Of a stretch of 64,000 bases of DNA, positions 46,901 through 55,905 are shown one piece after another (within the stretch, counting starts at the first letter, position 1; each line of letters opens with the position of its first letter). The notes under the pieces are model-generated. The model saw only the letters and a list, made by a program, of their open reading frames with translations. It had not been told where the DNA came from and ran no database searches. The translations under genes and the position numbers were made by a program. Origin of the DNA: Oegoconia quadripuncta. Lineage: Eukaryota; Arthropoda; Insecta; Lepidoptera; Autostichidae. Where the stretch lies: contig OX438747.1 of the NCBI GenBank assembly GCA_949316235.1, forward strand, positions 30,880,618-30,944,617. The letters are read 5' to 3'.

Positions 46901-49900
46901 TGTAGGAGGTGGCCAGCCGGAGTGTTTTGATCTGGTGGTGGAAACGAAGTTAGTAAGAGATTAACTGGCGATGAAAGTAATATGGCTCTTGTCAGGAAAG
47001 TGTGGTTATACAGTCAGCTGTAGGTAGCTTATTACCCGACGCCCCAAAAAGGAGAGTAATGTTTTTCGGGTGTAGGTATATATGCAAAGTTGCAAAGTGA
47101 CGTTCGATGCGTCTTGATCCCTAGAGTGTCATAGATACATTTTTATCCGACTTCAAAAAGGAGGAGTTTCTCAATGACGACCGATTGGTGTAGTGGATAG
47201 TGGGTCACTATCCTATGAGTATCAGTGGGTCCTATCAACGGTTGCGGGTTCGAATCCCGCGAGGGGTAACTGTTTGTGTGATGAATACGAACATTTATTC
47301 CCGAGTCTTGGACGTTTATATAAATATTTATGTATGTTTATCCGTTATCTAGTATCCATAGCACAAGCTTTGCTTAGTTTGGGACTGGATGATTGGTGTA
47401 AGTGTCCGAAGTATTTTTTAATATTTATTATTACTATTATTATTATAATTCGTCCCAAATTAAAAGGTGCAACGTCTAGTGGCCTCATTAGATAAATTAA
47501 TAGATAAAAAAAAATTCGGCCGTTTGTATGTTTTTTTTAAGTATGTAAACTCGATATCGCCGAGATTTGGCGATTGATTCACATGGTTCTTTTTGTACAT
47601 GAAAGGGGATACCGTCAAGTTGGTCCCATTGTAATTTCAGCGCAATCGGTTCAGTAGTTTTTTTGTAATCCTTGGACATATACAGACATCGCCAACTAGT
47701 TCCACACTAAGCAACTAGGCTTGTGTTGTGGACACCAGATGGTTGATACACTATACAAATACATTTTTTTTTTGTAAATAAATACATATATAAATGAAAA
47801 ACATCCATAACTCGGGTACACATGTCCCTATTCATCATACAAACATATGCCCACACACACTCACACACACACACACACACACATACACAAACGCATATTC
47901 ATGGTAAACAGCAGAATAGCATTACATATTTAGACGATTGTGTAGTTTTTAGGGAAAATAAGAGTAGATTTCGTTTAATGTATTAATTTGGTTTTATTCT
48001 ATTATATGATAATTTTAACATTTTTTGTTTCTTCTGTTTCGTGTACACTTTATGTCTACCTTTTGTACCAAATTTCGCTCTCACGGGTTTGCTGGAAGAG
48101 ATCTCTTATAGAGATAAGTTCGCCCTTTGTATATTTTTCTTAAATCTTTGTTAATGTCCATTTCTTTGTGTTTGTGTACAATAAAGTGTTAAAATAAAAA
48201 AAAAAGATACAATTTGGGTTTGTATGTAAAAAGTGTAGAGAAGGTCGGTGTGATTATCAATAGATATGATAAATCGAAGATCATCAGGTAGTAGTAGCTC
48301 GGACATACCGACTGACAGATAAATACAATAAACTTTTTTATTTCCAGTAGATTTAAATTGGCATTCAACAAATGATATTTTGTATCTTACGTTGAAATAA
48401 ATGCTTGAAGTTTGAAGTTCGAGCTGGTAACTGCCCACCTAACCAGTAGGAGCGAGAAGGGTCGCCATCGCACAAAAATTATCAGAGAGATTGGGAAGCA
48501 CGCTAAAATACTAAAATTTGAAAAATAATATCTTTCTAACAAAAAAATAAAACCGACTTCACCGAAAAAAGCCACTATAAAGTAAAAAGTAATTTATATT
48601 GACTTGTTTGGTGTAGTGGTTAGAAATCTGACCACTATACCAAACGGTCGCGGGTTCGAATCCCACTAGGGGCATGAGTTTGTATGAATACGGACATGTG
48701 TACCCGAGTTATGGATGTTTTCATTTATAATATGTATTTATTTACAAAAAAAATGTATTTATGTAGTATATCAACCATCTGGTATCCATAACACAAGCCT
48801 ATAGTTGCTTAAAGTGGAACTAGATGGCATTGTGTGTACGTCCAAGGATATTTATTTATTTATTTATATTGAAATGCTCGTATCTGTCAATCAATTTTAT
48901 TATTTCCTATGTCCACTGTCGTAATTATTGTTACTTCTCCTATATGAAAAAATATCTTTCGAAGTCGGCGCCAATGTAACAGTGACGATAATGTACCTAG
49001 ATTGATTTACATTCAATTTTCTTATTTTAAATTCCCTCATTTTTGTATTACATTTTTTTTTCTTTTTTTTTTGCAGAACGGGTTAGCACTTGTCCTCAAT
49101 CACACCTGATGTTAAGTGAAGATGAGGCCGAAGGTAGTAGCCTACTGACACGGAAACCCCAACTTATTTGGGGGACTGGCTATCTTATCTCTGATTTGCT
49201 GTTAAACGCGTAGCTTGCACAGACTGCTTATATTCTACATTTGGTCTGGAACCCTAAATGTGCGGAGTCCGACACGCACTTGCCCGATTTTTTTCTGGTC
49301 AGTGACATGACTGTAATTAATGGGAAGACATCCGACTCGCCAATTGTACGAATGTTGTGATTAATTATACATATAGTATTGTCTTGGCCGATGGTCGTCT
49401 AACGTTTGGCCGAGACGTCATTAACAATGGGACAAAAACCCTTCGGCCGCGTACGAAACCGGAGGTTCGTAACCAATTTCGGTAGAAGAAAAATATCGAT
49501 TACATTTTCATATGTAATTTTGGGAATATTAAAATAGATCCTGCATGTTCAATATAACCACACTTTCCGGACAAGAACCTTGGACCAACCTTCGAGAGCT
49601 TGGTATCGGGCAGGACATTCGGTATACGGTCCCTGAGTTGTGAGAACGCAATGTTGATGCTCTGCGATCTCTTTCGCACCATCTGGTGATTGTATAAGGG
49701 TAAGTGAGACGGGAGTAATCACAATTTTTCGTTTTTGGTCACATGTTTTAATATAACTTCTAAGTAGGGTGACAACGCATATCTTTGTAATTGAGATTAA
49801 AAGTTATAGCATACAAGTGCGGATGCAGTTTTCAAGTCAGATGATCACATGTGTGCCAGCCGTCATACTAAGCAGATTTATACAAACATGAATTGTTGCT

Positions 49901-52900
49901 ATAAATGCCCCTTTAATCTAGCAAAATTAAAATGACTCCCATGACATCCTGGATCCGCACTTGATAGCATAGCGCTTAATTGGAAACTGAGCAGCAAAAA
50001 AATGTAACTTGTTGGCCGCCAATAGTAAGATGGTGACATAATACTATCCGTATTGTAATGAGGCGGTTTATTCCAAAGTATCCAATACGTTTTTGCTGGT
50101 CACCATCTTATCTAAGCTTACCGTCAAGAAGCATTGTTACTAATAACATTGTTGTATTCCAGCTATTTGCAATAAGATATAGTCAGGCCTACAAATAAGT
50201 TGGGGTAGGTTTGGCTACACCAGGGGGCGATTTTCTCAATGTATCTCACAATATCGATTCATAGACAAAGAAAGCTACTACGGTTTCAAAATACAAAACA
50301 GTACTTTTGAATCGAAATGTCAGAGTTCCTATGAAATATTTAGCGTGTGACGATATATCTATCCGAAAATCGCCCAAAGATGCGATTAGGGTAAAGCCGT
50401 TAAACATAAAAGATATCTTTATAAAACACAGCATGTATTACTTACCTTTGATAGCTTCGTGTCTGGTGGTACATTGGGTATACAGTCTCGCAAGTCGGAG
50501 AACGCAGTGTTGATGCTTTGCGTGCGCCGGCGTTCCTTCTTGTTGGCCGTACTGCGTCGCTTAACCACTCGGACGAGAGAGGGGGCGGGCCGCTCGTAGC
50601 GCAGGGGGAGGGACTGCATGTCGCATTCGAGAACTAGGCACAAATATACACAGGCTCGTTCCTAAGTAATTGTAAACCGAAATACCACAAAAACTAATAT
50701 TAAGTAATATGCTACAAACACAACAGTCCTGGGGATTAACATTGCTGTTTGCCGGCAGATTTAGATAAGATGGTGGTAGCTAGCCAGACGGACATTTAAA
50801 ATGCCCTACCACCAACCAAACCGAGTACTTAAACATGTACCCCGCTGGGGATCGAACCCGCGACCTCCGAATCGTAAACCCAATGTTGTTTTCCATGATG
50901 TCCATTTTGTAAACTGAGTGACGCAAAGAAAAAAACCAAAGATGGAAAAAACATATGGAACGTTTTCGAAAAACAAATGCATGAGTAAGCTGTATAAATT
51001 TGAAATTGGAATTCCTAACCAAAGACGAGATATTTGAGATCAAAGTGGCCAGTACGACAAAACGCCAATTTCATATGTTAGGACCTACTATTAAATCTTT
51101 TTGTTCTTCTAAAAGCTACCTTTTATATCGTACCAGTGATCCTATATAAATTTGGTTAACATCTGATGATGCACTCGGGAGATAATGGATCTTTACCGCA
51201 ATCGGTTATATTGTCAATTGTGATCGTTCAATTAAATCCATAAACTTTAGCTATCATCTACAATCAATCACGCATCAAGTCATACATACCTGCAGACTAC
51301 TCTGCGATAGCGTATGGCGCCGTTGTAATGGGTTCGCTGTATATATCTTAGTCTATTCATACCACGTACAGAAATATTAACATTCTTTGATCGATTTCAA
51401 TGTGTCCATCCACGCGACTAATAAGACGCGAAGGTTAACTTCAAAAATTTCTCGATTATTTGGCGAACAGCTCTACCTACATCTTCACCTTCAGGACGAA
51501 GTTGGGTTGTGGTTACAAAACGTTCGAGGTGAAGGTATATAGATAGATAGATAGATCGTTTATTTGTATCTCCAGTCACACACATACCATAAGTTCCAAA
51601 GCAATTGGATATATGAAGTTTTTCGTTCCCACGTCCGAACTTACCCTTACCAATCAAGAGCAGAGTGAATAGGCATTTACTGGGATCGCGTGCTTCATCT
51701 TCGACCACATCGTCACTTTCCATCAGGTGAGATTGTGGTCAAAAGCGAATCCAGTCAATCAAAAAAAAAACCACAGAATACATAATAGTTACCCTACGAG
51801 TATATCGAAATATCATACCTGTGTTTTGTGGGTAGGTGTGATGCATACTGTGGTGGTAGGTGTCGTAAGGCTCGTTGCCTGCAATCTGCATGTCCTCGTA
51901 CCCTGTAGGACATACATAAGCCAATATTAAGACCGTACTGTCTACAAACAGATTAGTCGAATAGGGGGCCAAAAGCGAGCCGTTTTGTAAAAACCTCCCG
52001 GCATGTTTAGTGTAAGTATATGGTGACAAGAGAATTAATTGAACTATTACCTGTTATATATTGTTAACATTGTGAATATAATTTTTTTGAAGAACATAAT
52101 TGAGGGAAAGATTGAAGGAAAGAGAGGAAGGGGAAGACTAGGCGTAATTACTTTGACCAAGTGAAAGAAAGGGCGTGTTCCCACTATGTCGTAACGATTA
52201 ATTTATCGTTGGTCGACTGTCGTCTCTAGCTGTACCCATTGGATCGCGACGACATTTTATCGTTTCACGGCAGTCGCTTTGTACACATCATAGCAAACTA
52301 CAAATCTACAGTCGCCTCTACTTTCAATTCTGAGTTCAATGGACGAAGACGAAATGGAAGGCGGGTGCGAGGGGGATGGGAAAACACGTGTAAACGACGA
52401 GACGATATTTTTATCTTGGCTACGATAGATTTGCCGTCACGATTTAGTCGTAACGATTTTTTATCGTTTTACTACTGTCGTGCTAGCCGTTCCCACTGTC
52501 ATGACAATTTGTCGTCACAGCAAAAAATGTCGTAGACGACAGTATATCGTGTCGTTCTATATGTGAACACCTCCATTTAAATATAATAAGCCACGACACT
52601 TAAAACTACATGATTAACTGTCGACACGACAAAGTGGGAACGCGCCTAAAAGGTGAATGTCGTGTCGTACCAAGAGGTTAACACGAGGGCGGAAAGTAGA
52701 GAGACGTGGTCATTACTGCACCGACAAGAGCATACCTCTTAAATTGAAGAAGAAGAACATTTTAAAAAGTAAATTTAAAAAAAATTTAAGACTCGACTGC
52801 ATTGAATAGAAAAAACAAGGCCAGAAATCTTGTAAATTTTGTTAGGAAATATTAAATATCTAACACAATGTTATATAGTTTCATGAACACACATACATAC

Positions 52901-55081
52901 AAATAATATGGCAGTCTGGCGGTACCCATGAACTCTTTCAAGCTTGAAGCTTAAGTCTTCCAAATAATTTCAAAATCATGTACAATCCTCACCATAACTC
53001 CTGCCGATGTAGTGGGTGGTGTCGTGGTAGACGTCCTGGGCGTCGAACTCGTGACCCTCAGTGGTGGCAGGCGACCAGTATATACCGCTGTCCAAAGGGC
53101 TACCTGTACAAAAGAAATATTCGTGTCATCGTCTTGGATCATGACAAAAAACAGGCAGGCTGGGGTCTCTAGCATGGACAGGCTCCAAAATAACAATAAT
53201 AAATTGATTGAGTGTCATCATCATCAGCTCGTAAACATCCCATTGCAGGGATATAGGCCTTCCTTCGTATTTGAGGGTAATGGATCATAGTCCACCACGC
53301 TGGCCCAATGCGGGTTGGGGACTTCACATGCCTTTGAATTTTTATTTCTCAGGCATGCAGGTTTCCGCACGATGTTTTCCTTCACCGTTTAAGAGAAGTC
53401 GAATAAATGCACACAAGTAATTAAATTAAATTTAAAAACTCATGGATGCCTGCCTGCCTGGGAATTGAACCCGGGCCTCCCAAAATTGGGAGACCGCGTC
53501 TTAACCGCTCAGCTACCGACGCTCGGTAGATTGGGTATCAACATGGACAAAACGAAAATTAAGGCGAATGTCCATGTCGTGCCTCCAGCAATATCAGTTG
53601 GGAAACGCATTCTCGAAGTTGTAACGAGTATGTCTATCCAGGACAAATGCAAATTATTTATTTTGCCATAATATAGGTACACAAGGGTGTTTTAATATTA
53701 AAAATAAGGCCCATTACATTCTGCCTTTTGAGCATGCAAAATTTAACGAATATTTAATTATATCTAATTATAATTACCTATTATTCATTAATTATACAAT
53801 TTTAAATAACCCAACTTGCAAGGAATGTTCAAAAATTGTCAACATTACAAAATTGACATTAATTTTGGGTTATTCTCTTCTTATGATTCTTATCTTCCGT
53901 ATAACCGCCTCCGTGGCTCAATGTAAATAACATTGGGTTTACGATTCGGAGGTCGCGGGTTCGATCCCCAGCGGGGTACATGTTTATGTACTCGGTTTGG
54001 TTGGTGGTAGGGCATTTGCCGCCAAGCAGCAATGTTAATAGCATTGTTGTGTTCCGGTTGTCAGAGATAAGATAGCCAGTCCCCCAAAATGTGTTGGGGT
54101 TTCCGGGTCAGTACGCTTCCACCTTCGACCTTATCTTCATTTAACATCAGGTGTGATTGAGGTCAAGTACCAACCCGTTATGCATAAAAAAAATAAAAAA
54201 AAATCTTCAAATGATTTTGTCAAAATTATAGAGAATTAGAAAGAATGTCAAAATCAATAAAAAGAAAGAACTCCGTGTAATCGGTCTAACTTCGAGAGAG
54301 AGGTCAATCGACGAATCAAACTCACATGGGTGAACACATTCGCGAAGCGCGCAACGTCTTCTTGTCCAAAATATCTCAGTGCTTGAAGACAAGTCTTTAA
54401 TCAATGTGTGTTACCAGTAATGGCTTATGACACTGAAGCGTGGTCTCACACTATGGGCCTCATAAGAAAACTCAATATCAATGAGCTACTGCGACTACGA
54501 GCGTTTTCTCAGGAATGAAGAAATCCATAATCTGACGAAGGTCACTGTATAGCCCAGGGGATGCGTTTTTTTTTTATGCGCAACGGGTTGGTTCCTGACC
54601 TCAATCACACCTGATGTTAAGTGAAGATGAGGTCGAAGGTGGAAGCGTACTGCCCCGGAAACCCAAATATTTGGGGAACTGGCTATATTATCTCTGACAA
54701 CCGGAACAAAACAATGCTATTAACAATGGTGTTTGGCGGCAGATTTAGATAAGATGGTAGATAGCCAGGCGGATATTTAAAATGCCCTACCACCAACCAA
54801 ACCGATTACTAAATATGTACCCCGCTGGGGATTAAACCCGGTGGTGGTAATTAAAGCTAATTAGGTATTATTTATAATTAGCTTTAAGGCTTCTCCAAAA
54901 GTGGTCCAAAGTTCCTTTACGTAATTTGCAGTGAGCATAATGAAAGATATTCTCCAGGCCTTGGATTCTGTCATGCCATCTCTTACCAATCTGCTGCGGC
55001 TGACAGTAGAACGGAGGCTCGTAGCGGTCGAACCCCTCGTCTGAGGGGGACATGCTGCCGTAACTAGACATCGGACTGCAC
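37845..55081 (-). CDS. Hand: Hand, basic helix-loop-helix transcription factor
   Basis: Coding join, minus strand: 55081-54987, 53103-52993, 51902-51819, 50633-50446, 46931-46794, 37943-37845. All junction phases agree (1, 1, 1, 0, 0) and all introns are GT-AG. From the Met at 55071 the protein is 234 aa, normal for HAND. It binds E-boxes as a dimer with a class I bHLH partner and, in insects, acts in heart, lymph gland and visceral mesoderm development (family knowledge). The N-terminal 120 residues are Tyr/His/Asp-rich ('[20 protein letters not shown]', '[13 protein letters not shown]', '[14 protein letters not shown]'). The bHLH follows, then the C-terminal HAND motif [16 protein letters not shown]. 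Exon one can also be read 3 codons upstream of that Met to its acceptor, so an earlier coding exon or a 5' UTR exon beyond 55081 is possible. Confidence 0.96.
38339..38395 (+). repeat. SINE family A 3' end
   Basis: 'cacttaacatcaggtgtgat' to an A-rich end. Confidence 0.8.
38555..38668 (-). repeat. LINE 3' tail
   Basis: Same 3' tail as at 20095-20230 and 51630-51770: 'gtttgaccacaatctcacct', 'aaagcacgcgatctcagtag', preceded on the plus strand by a T run. Confidence 0.7.
38848..39658. mobile_element. MITE family H, longest copy (~810 bp)
   Basis: Left end 'ataccggatgagttttttac', right end 'gtaaaaaaactcatccgata'; the inverted similarity extends about 95 bp ('agggcatattaggtaagtg', 'aagttattggcataggtag'). 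No transposase frame. The interior is AT-rich with an (AT)n run near 39342-39358. Confidence 0.75.
39659..39828. other. Unassigned sequence
   Basis: Lies between the MITE and the tandem array; nothing recognised. Confidence 0.35.
39829..40163. repeat. 120-bp tandem repeat, about 2.8 copies
   Basis: The motif 'tgcctactgtgaactaccgc' starts at 39841, 39961 and 40081, exactly 120 bp apart. Copies one and two are almost identical; the third ends at 'acaacatgtaggt'. No long open frame is shared. Confidence 0.97.
40164..40483. other. Unassigned sequence
   Basis: No gene. 'gatagatagataaacg' near 40357 resembles the start of a retroelement tail also seen at 51538-51560 and 63085-63110. Confidence 0.35.
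40484..40757 (-). repeat. SINE family B, full length
   Basis: From 'atccataggcatacgcacag' to the head 'accactacaccaaacaggta', with an intact B box ('gggattcgaacccgcaacct' on the plus strand). Confidence 0.92.
40758..41619. other. Unassigned, likely mobile-element debris
   Basis: Repeat K end at 40905-40955 (minus). The complementary frames at 41005-41196 carry no recognisable domain. Nothing else identified. Confidence 0.35.
41620..41690 (+). repeat. SINE family A fragment
   Basis: 'atggttggtggtaggtaatt' to 'ttctgccgccaaacagca'. The 3' part of a SINE A reappears at 42045-42215. Confidence 0.75.
42045..42215 (+). repeat. SINE family A 3' fragment
   Basis: 'tagcattgttgtgttccggt' to 'gctgtgcactaaaaaaa', with a short expansion near 42115-42138. 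With 41620-41690 it may be one SINE split by about 355 bp. Confidence 0.8.
42216..42700. other. Unassigned sequence with a retroelement-tail trace
   Basis: Positions 42475-42600 ('atcaaacatggctaagaacc', 'gatgcgtccggacaaagact') resemble 43960-44100 in reverse orientation, a diverged tail pair. Confidence 0.4.
42756..43095. mobile_element. 340-bp hairpin MITE with 10-bp target duplication
   Basis: Ends GGGTGTACTACGCAATAGCG and (reversed) GGTGTACTACGCAATAGCG; the arms stay matched for more than 100 bp. The direct repeat TGTTAAGTTT flanks both ends (42746-42755 and 43096-43105). No coding capacity. A 9-10 bp duplication is typical of Mutator-like elements; superfamily not proven. Confidence 0.9.
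43385..43490 (-). repeat. Repeat L, related to the 59-kb tandem array
   Basis: The minus strand reads 'atttctattgaacgacagtg', 'acattctgcgacatgatagt', the same words as the 62-bp units at 59093-59465. Confidence 0.8.
43561..45780. other. Unassigned sequence inside Hand intron 5
   Basis: The 111-codon plus frame at 43555-43890 has no known domain and starts inside repeat sequence. 43950-44100 is a diverged tail and 44150-44215 a short dispersed repeat. Positions 45560-45720 are GC-richer and repeat-free by eye, a possible conserved noncoding block. Confidence 0.35.
45783..46185 (+). repeat. RTE-type retroelement tail
   Basis: 'taatattataaattcgaaat', 'actgatgaacggatttggat', 'agtgagtatttcccgtggga', 'gcggaaagctagtc', with unrelated sequence inserted at about 45990-46150. 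Confidence 0.7.
46416..46466. repeat. Perfect hairpin, 21-bp arms, 9-nt loop
   Basis: Arms 46416-46436 and 46446-46466 are exact inverted copies beginning GTTGTAGTGAAGGGC; loop TCAGCATGG. It sits just after a truncated MITE H start ('ataccggatgagtttgttta'). Confidence 0.95.
46553..46752 (+). repeat. SINE family C copy with a foreign 45-bp block
   Basis: Head 'actggttggcatagtggata' and B box 'gggttcaaatcctgc'. Then 46630-46669 matches 32587-32626 exactly, before the family C 3' half ('agctttgcttagtttgggac'). Confidence 0.8.
46794..46931 (-). CDS. Hand: Hand coding exon 5 (helix 2 of the bHLH)
   Basis: 138 nt, phase 0 at both ends, acceptor CCACCACCAG, donor GTAGAT. Encodes [19 protein letters not shown] then a Pro/Arg-rich linker ending in NDNSQ. 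'[12 protein letters not shown]' is the HAND helix 2. Confidence 0.97.
47178..47450 (+). repeat. SINE family C, full length
   Basis: Head 'gaccgattggtgtagtggat', B box 'gcgggttcgaatcccgcgag', 3' end 'ttggtgtaagtgtccgaagt'. The tRNA-like part has an extra ~25-bp duplication ('gtgggtcactatcct' / 'agtgggtcctatcaa'). Confidence 0.93.
47505..47690 (+). repeat. Repeat K copy
   Basis: 'ctcgatatcgccgagatttg', 'ataccgtcaagttggtccca', 'cggttcagtagtttttttgt'. It runs directly into a SINE B 3' half. Confidence 0.7.
47685..47850 (-). repeat. SINE family B 3' half
   Basis: 'ccaactagttccacactaag' to 'tccataactcgggtacacat'. The head is missing; a (CA)n run (47853-47890) follows. Confidence 0.85.
48170..48540 (+). 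repeat. Repeat I copy interrupted by repeat J
   Basis: Repeat I flanks (48200-48285 and 48430-48520) surround repeat J (48285-48425, reverse of 20960-21100). J therefore inserted into I, or both belong to one larger element. Confidence 0.65.
48598..48880 (+). repeat. SINE family B, full length
   Basis: Head 'gacttgtttggtgtagtggt', B box 'cgcgggttcgaatcccacta', 3' end 'aactagatggcattgtgtgt'. Confidence 0.93.
49065..49195 (-). repeat. SINE family A 3' fragment
   Basis: T run (A tail reversed), 'gaacgggttagcacttgtcc' to 'ggctatcttatctctgattt'. Confidence 0.85.
49196..49589. other. Hand intron 4, unassigned part
   Basis: Repeat-free by eye. It lies just 3' (in gene direction) of the second bHLH-half exon and could hold its donor-side regulatory sequence. 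Nothing specific recognised. Confidence 0.35.
49590..49682 (-). CDS. Second copy of the Hand bHLH first-half exon (alternative exon or decaying duplicate)
   Basis: 31 codons on the minus strand: [19 protein letters not shown], then [12 protein letters not shown], ending at AAG before GTTGGT. Over 29 aligned residues 23 are identical to exon 4. By hand count 13 of the codons for unchanged residues differ synonymously and only 6 codons change the amino acid, which points to past or present selection on the protein. It ends in phase 0, so it could splice to exon 5 like exon 4 does. The 5' side is different: AG|ATG with no good pyrimidine tract, and if joined to exon 3 the frame would be wrong. 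It could be an alternative first exon starting at this ATG, giving a protein without the Hand N-terminus. The DNA-contacting Glu of the basic region (ERRR in exon 4) is Val here (VRKR). The donor GTTGGT is weak. Expression is unproven. Confidence 0.6.
50446..50633 (-). CDS. Hand: Hand coding exon 4 (basic region, helix 1, loop)
   Basis: 188 nt, acceptor TTTGTGCCTAG, donor GTAAGT; phase 1 in, phase 0 out. Encodes [18 protein letters not shown], a linker, then the basic region [10 protein letters not shown] and helix 1/loop '[15 protein letters not shown]', 'PPDTKLSK'. ERRR carries the E-box-contacting Glu. The split exactly before helix 2 (SK|IK) is seen from the junction with exon 5. Confidence 0.97.
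50722..50895 (-). repeat. SINE family A 5' half
   Basis: 'attaacattgctgtttgccg' to 'aatcgtaaacccaatgttgt', with intact B box. The 3' half is missing. Confidence 0.88.
51240..51355 (-). repeat. Repeat E, copy 2
   Basis: Reverse complement of 37500-37615; 'ctgcagactactctgcgata' and 'gcgtatggcg' are shared. It lies in Hand intron 3. Confidence 0.75.
51600..51770 (+). repeat. LINE 3' tail with A run
   Basis: 'gggatcgcgtgcttcatctt', 'ccacatcgtcactttccatc', 'attgtggtcaaaagcgaatc', then about 10 A. Same tail as 20095-20230 (-) and 38555-38668 (-). Confidence 0.75.
51819..51902 (-). CDS. Hand: Hand coding exon 3
   Basis: 84 nt, acceptor ATGTCCTACAG, donor GTATGA, phase 1 at both ends. Encodes [15 protein letters not shown] and [12 protein letters not shown], part of the Tyr/His-rich N-terminal region. 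It could be skipped without a frameshift. Confidence 0.92.
52166..52650. mobile_element. MITE with GGCG(T/C)GTTCCCACT ends
   Basis: Left end 'ggcgtgttcccactatgtcg', right end 'cgacaaagtgggaacgcgcc', inverted with two mismatches over 20 bp. The interior is rich in 'gtcgt' and 'acgac' motifs on both sides. No clear target duplication. A 98-codon frame inside (52239-52535) is not a gene. Confidence 0.75.
52700..52757 (+). repeat. Short dispersed repeat F
   Basis: Nearly identical to 645-715: 'agagacgtggtcattactgc', 'gacaagagcatacctcttaa'. Confidence 0.6.
52993..53103 (-). CDS. Hand: Hand coding exon 2
   Basis: 111 nt, acceptor TTTTGTACAG, donor GTGAGG, phase 1 at both ends. Encodes [19 protein letters not shown] and [18 protein letters not shown] different frame is also open across it, but only this one joins exons 1 and 3 in phase. 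Confidence 0.93.
53215..53527 (-). repeat. SINE family G (tRNA-derived), full length
   Basis: The tRNA-like head lies at the right end on the minus strand: 'gggaattgaacccgggcctc' (B box) and 'taaccgctcagctaccgacg' (A box region), both as plus-strand text. The left end 'catcatcatcagctcgtaaa' is shared with 4462-4590. A classic lepidopteran SINE type. Confidence 0.85.
53528..53899. other. Unassigned, Hand intron 1
   Basis: AT-rich; no repeat or exon recognised. Confidence 0.35.
53900..54195 (+). repeat. SINE family A, full length
   Basis: Head 'accgcctccgtggctcaatg', B box 'gcgggttcgatccccagcgg', a short deletion in the middle, A-rich tail. Confidence 0.95.
54200..54562 (+). pseudogene. RTE-type LINE ORF2 fragment
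   Basis: The plus strand reads, with frame changes, '[17 protein letters not shown]', '[17 protein letters not shown]', '[14 protein letters not shown]' and '[13 protein letters not shown]', the C-terminal domain of RTE-type reverse transcriptases. A SINE tail cuts it at about 54567. Confidence 0.82.
54566..54845 (-). repeat. SINE family A, near full length
   Basis: Tail to 'accccgctggggattaaacc'; the last part of the tRNA-like head is missing. It sits only about 140 bp from Hand exon 1. Confidence 0.92.
54987..55081 (-). CDS. Hand: Hand coding exon 1 (first recognised)
   Basis: 95 nt between ATCTTTTCCAG and GTAAGAG. Reads [16 protein letters not shown] then [15 protein letters not shown], one base over. 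The Met at 55071 (context CCGATGT, weak) or the next Met (about 55053) may be the start. Because an acceptor precedes it, at least one upstream exon exists; whether it codes is unknown. Confidence 0.85.
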
Positions 55082-55164
55082 CTGGAAAAGATTCTCAATT
55101 ACCCAGGTATACCGACAGCATGTAATCCACAGCTGGATATAAATATTTCGTTAGGGCATTTATA

Positions 55165-55905
55165 TATACATTTTTAACGTATTATGGGTTAGCACTAGTG
55201 ATGCAACGGATTTCTGTTTCTGTTTCCGCAAGTGCGGAAGTTCCGCGCGCTTTTCAACATTCGTTTCTGCTTCTGTCTCCGCTACTTTTATAACGGAGAT
55301 ACAATCGGAAGTTTATGACGACTTTGGAGGTACAGTCACATTTTCAGGAGTACAAAAAAGAAAAGATTGTTAGGTGCAAAAGCGGCCAAATTACTTCTCA
55401 TAAAATATAACTTACCACTATTTAATTTTGAAAATTAATAAAATGTTCAGTTGCAAAGTTGCAATATTGTTTTCTATAGTATATTTCTAATATATCTATT
55501 TCTAATCTAGATTTGGTGTATTTGATACATAAAGAAATATATTTGTAAATTTGTTTTTTTTTTCATATTATTTACACTTCCGTTTCTGCATCCGTTTCCG
55601 TTTCTGCTAAAATTTACTTTTGACATCTGTTTCCGTTTCTGGTTCCGCTAAGACACTTCCGTTGCATCATTAGTTAGCATTTGACGTGACGACAAGTGCT
55701 AACCACTTGACCTCATCACACCTGATGTTAAGTGAAGATGAGACCGAAGGTGGAAGCGTACCGACCCGGAAACCCTATCTTATTTGGGGGACTGGTTATC
55801 TTATCTCTGACAATCGGAATACAACAATGCTATTAAGATTGCTGTTTGGCGGCAGACTTAGATAAAATGGTGATGGCTAGCCAGGCGGGCATTTAAAATA
55901 AGTTT
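55165..55905 (-). repeat. SINE family A split by a hAT-like MITE
   Basis: The tail part is at 55165-55195 ('cgtattatgggttagcac'), the body resumes at 55673-55905. Part of the 3' region is duplicated ('aagtgctaaccacttgacct'). Confidence 0.82.
55196..55672. mobile_element. hAT-like MITE, 477 bp, 8-bp target duplication
   Basis: Ends TAGTGATGCAACGGA and (reversed) TAATGATGCAACGGA. Flanks GTTAGCAC (55188-55195) and GTTAGCAT (55673-55680), 7 of 8 matching. The 'TAGTGATGCAAC' terminus and the 8-bp duplication are hAT hallmarks. The interior holds repeated 'gtttctg' / 'cagaaac' motifs and no transposase. Confidence 0.88.

Noticed and set aside
47178..47265. tRNA-like sequences with A and B boxes (also at 25252, 48598, 53904, 56425 and others)
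   Set aside because: Each is the head of a SINE followed by a fixed body and tail, and the acceptor-stem pairing is not kept, so they are not tRNA genes.
52239..52535. 98-codon plus frame
   Set aside because: Falls wholly within a MITE made of repeated gtcgt words.
52951..53196. Minus frame giving [17 protein letters not shown] over Hand exon 2
   Set aside because: This is the wrong frame; only the frame with [11 protein letters not shown] joins exons 1 and 3 in phase.
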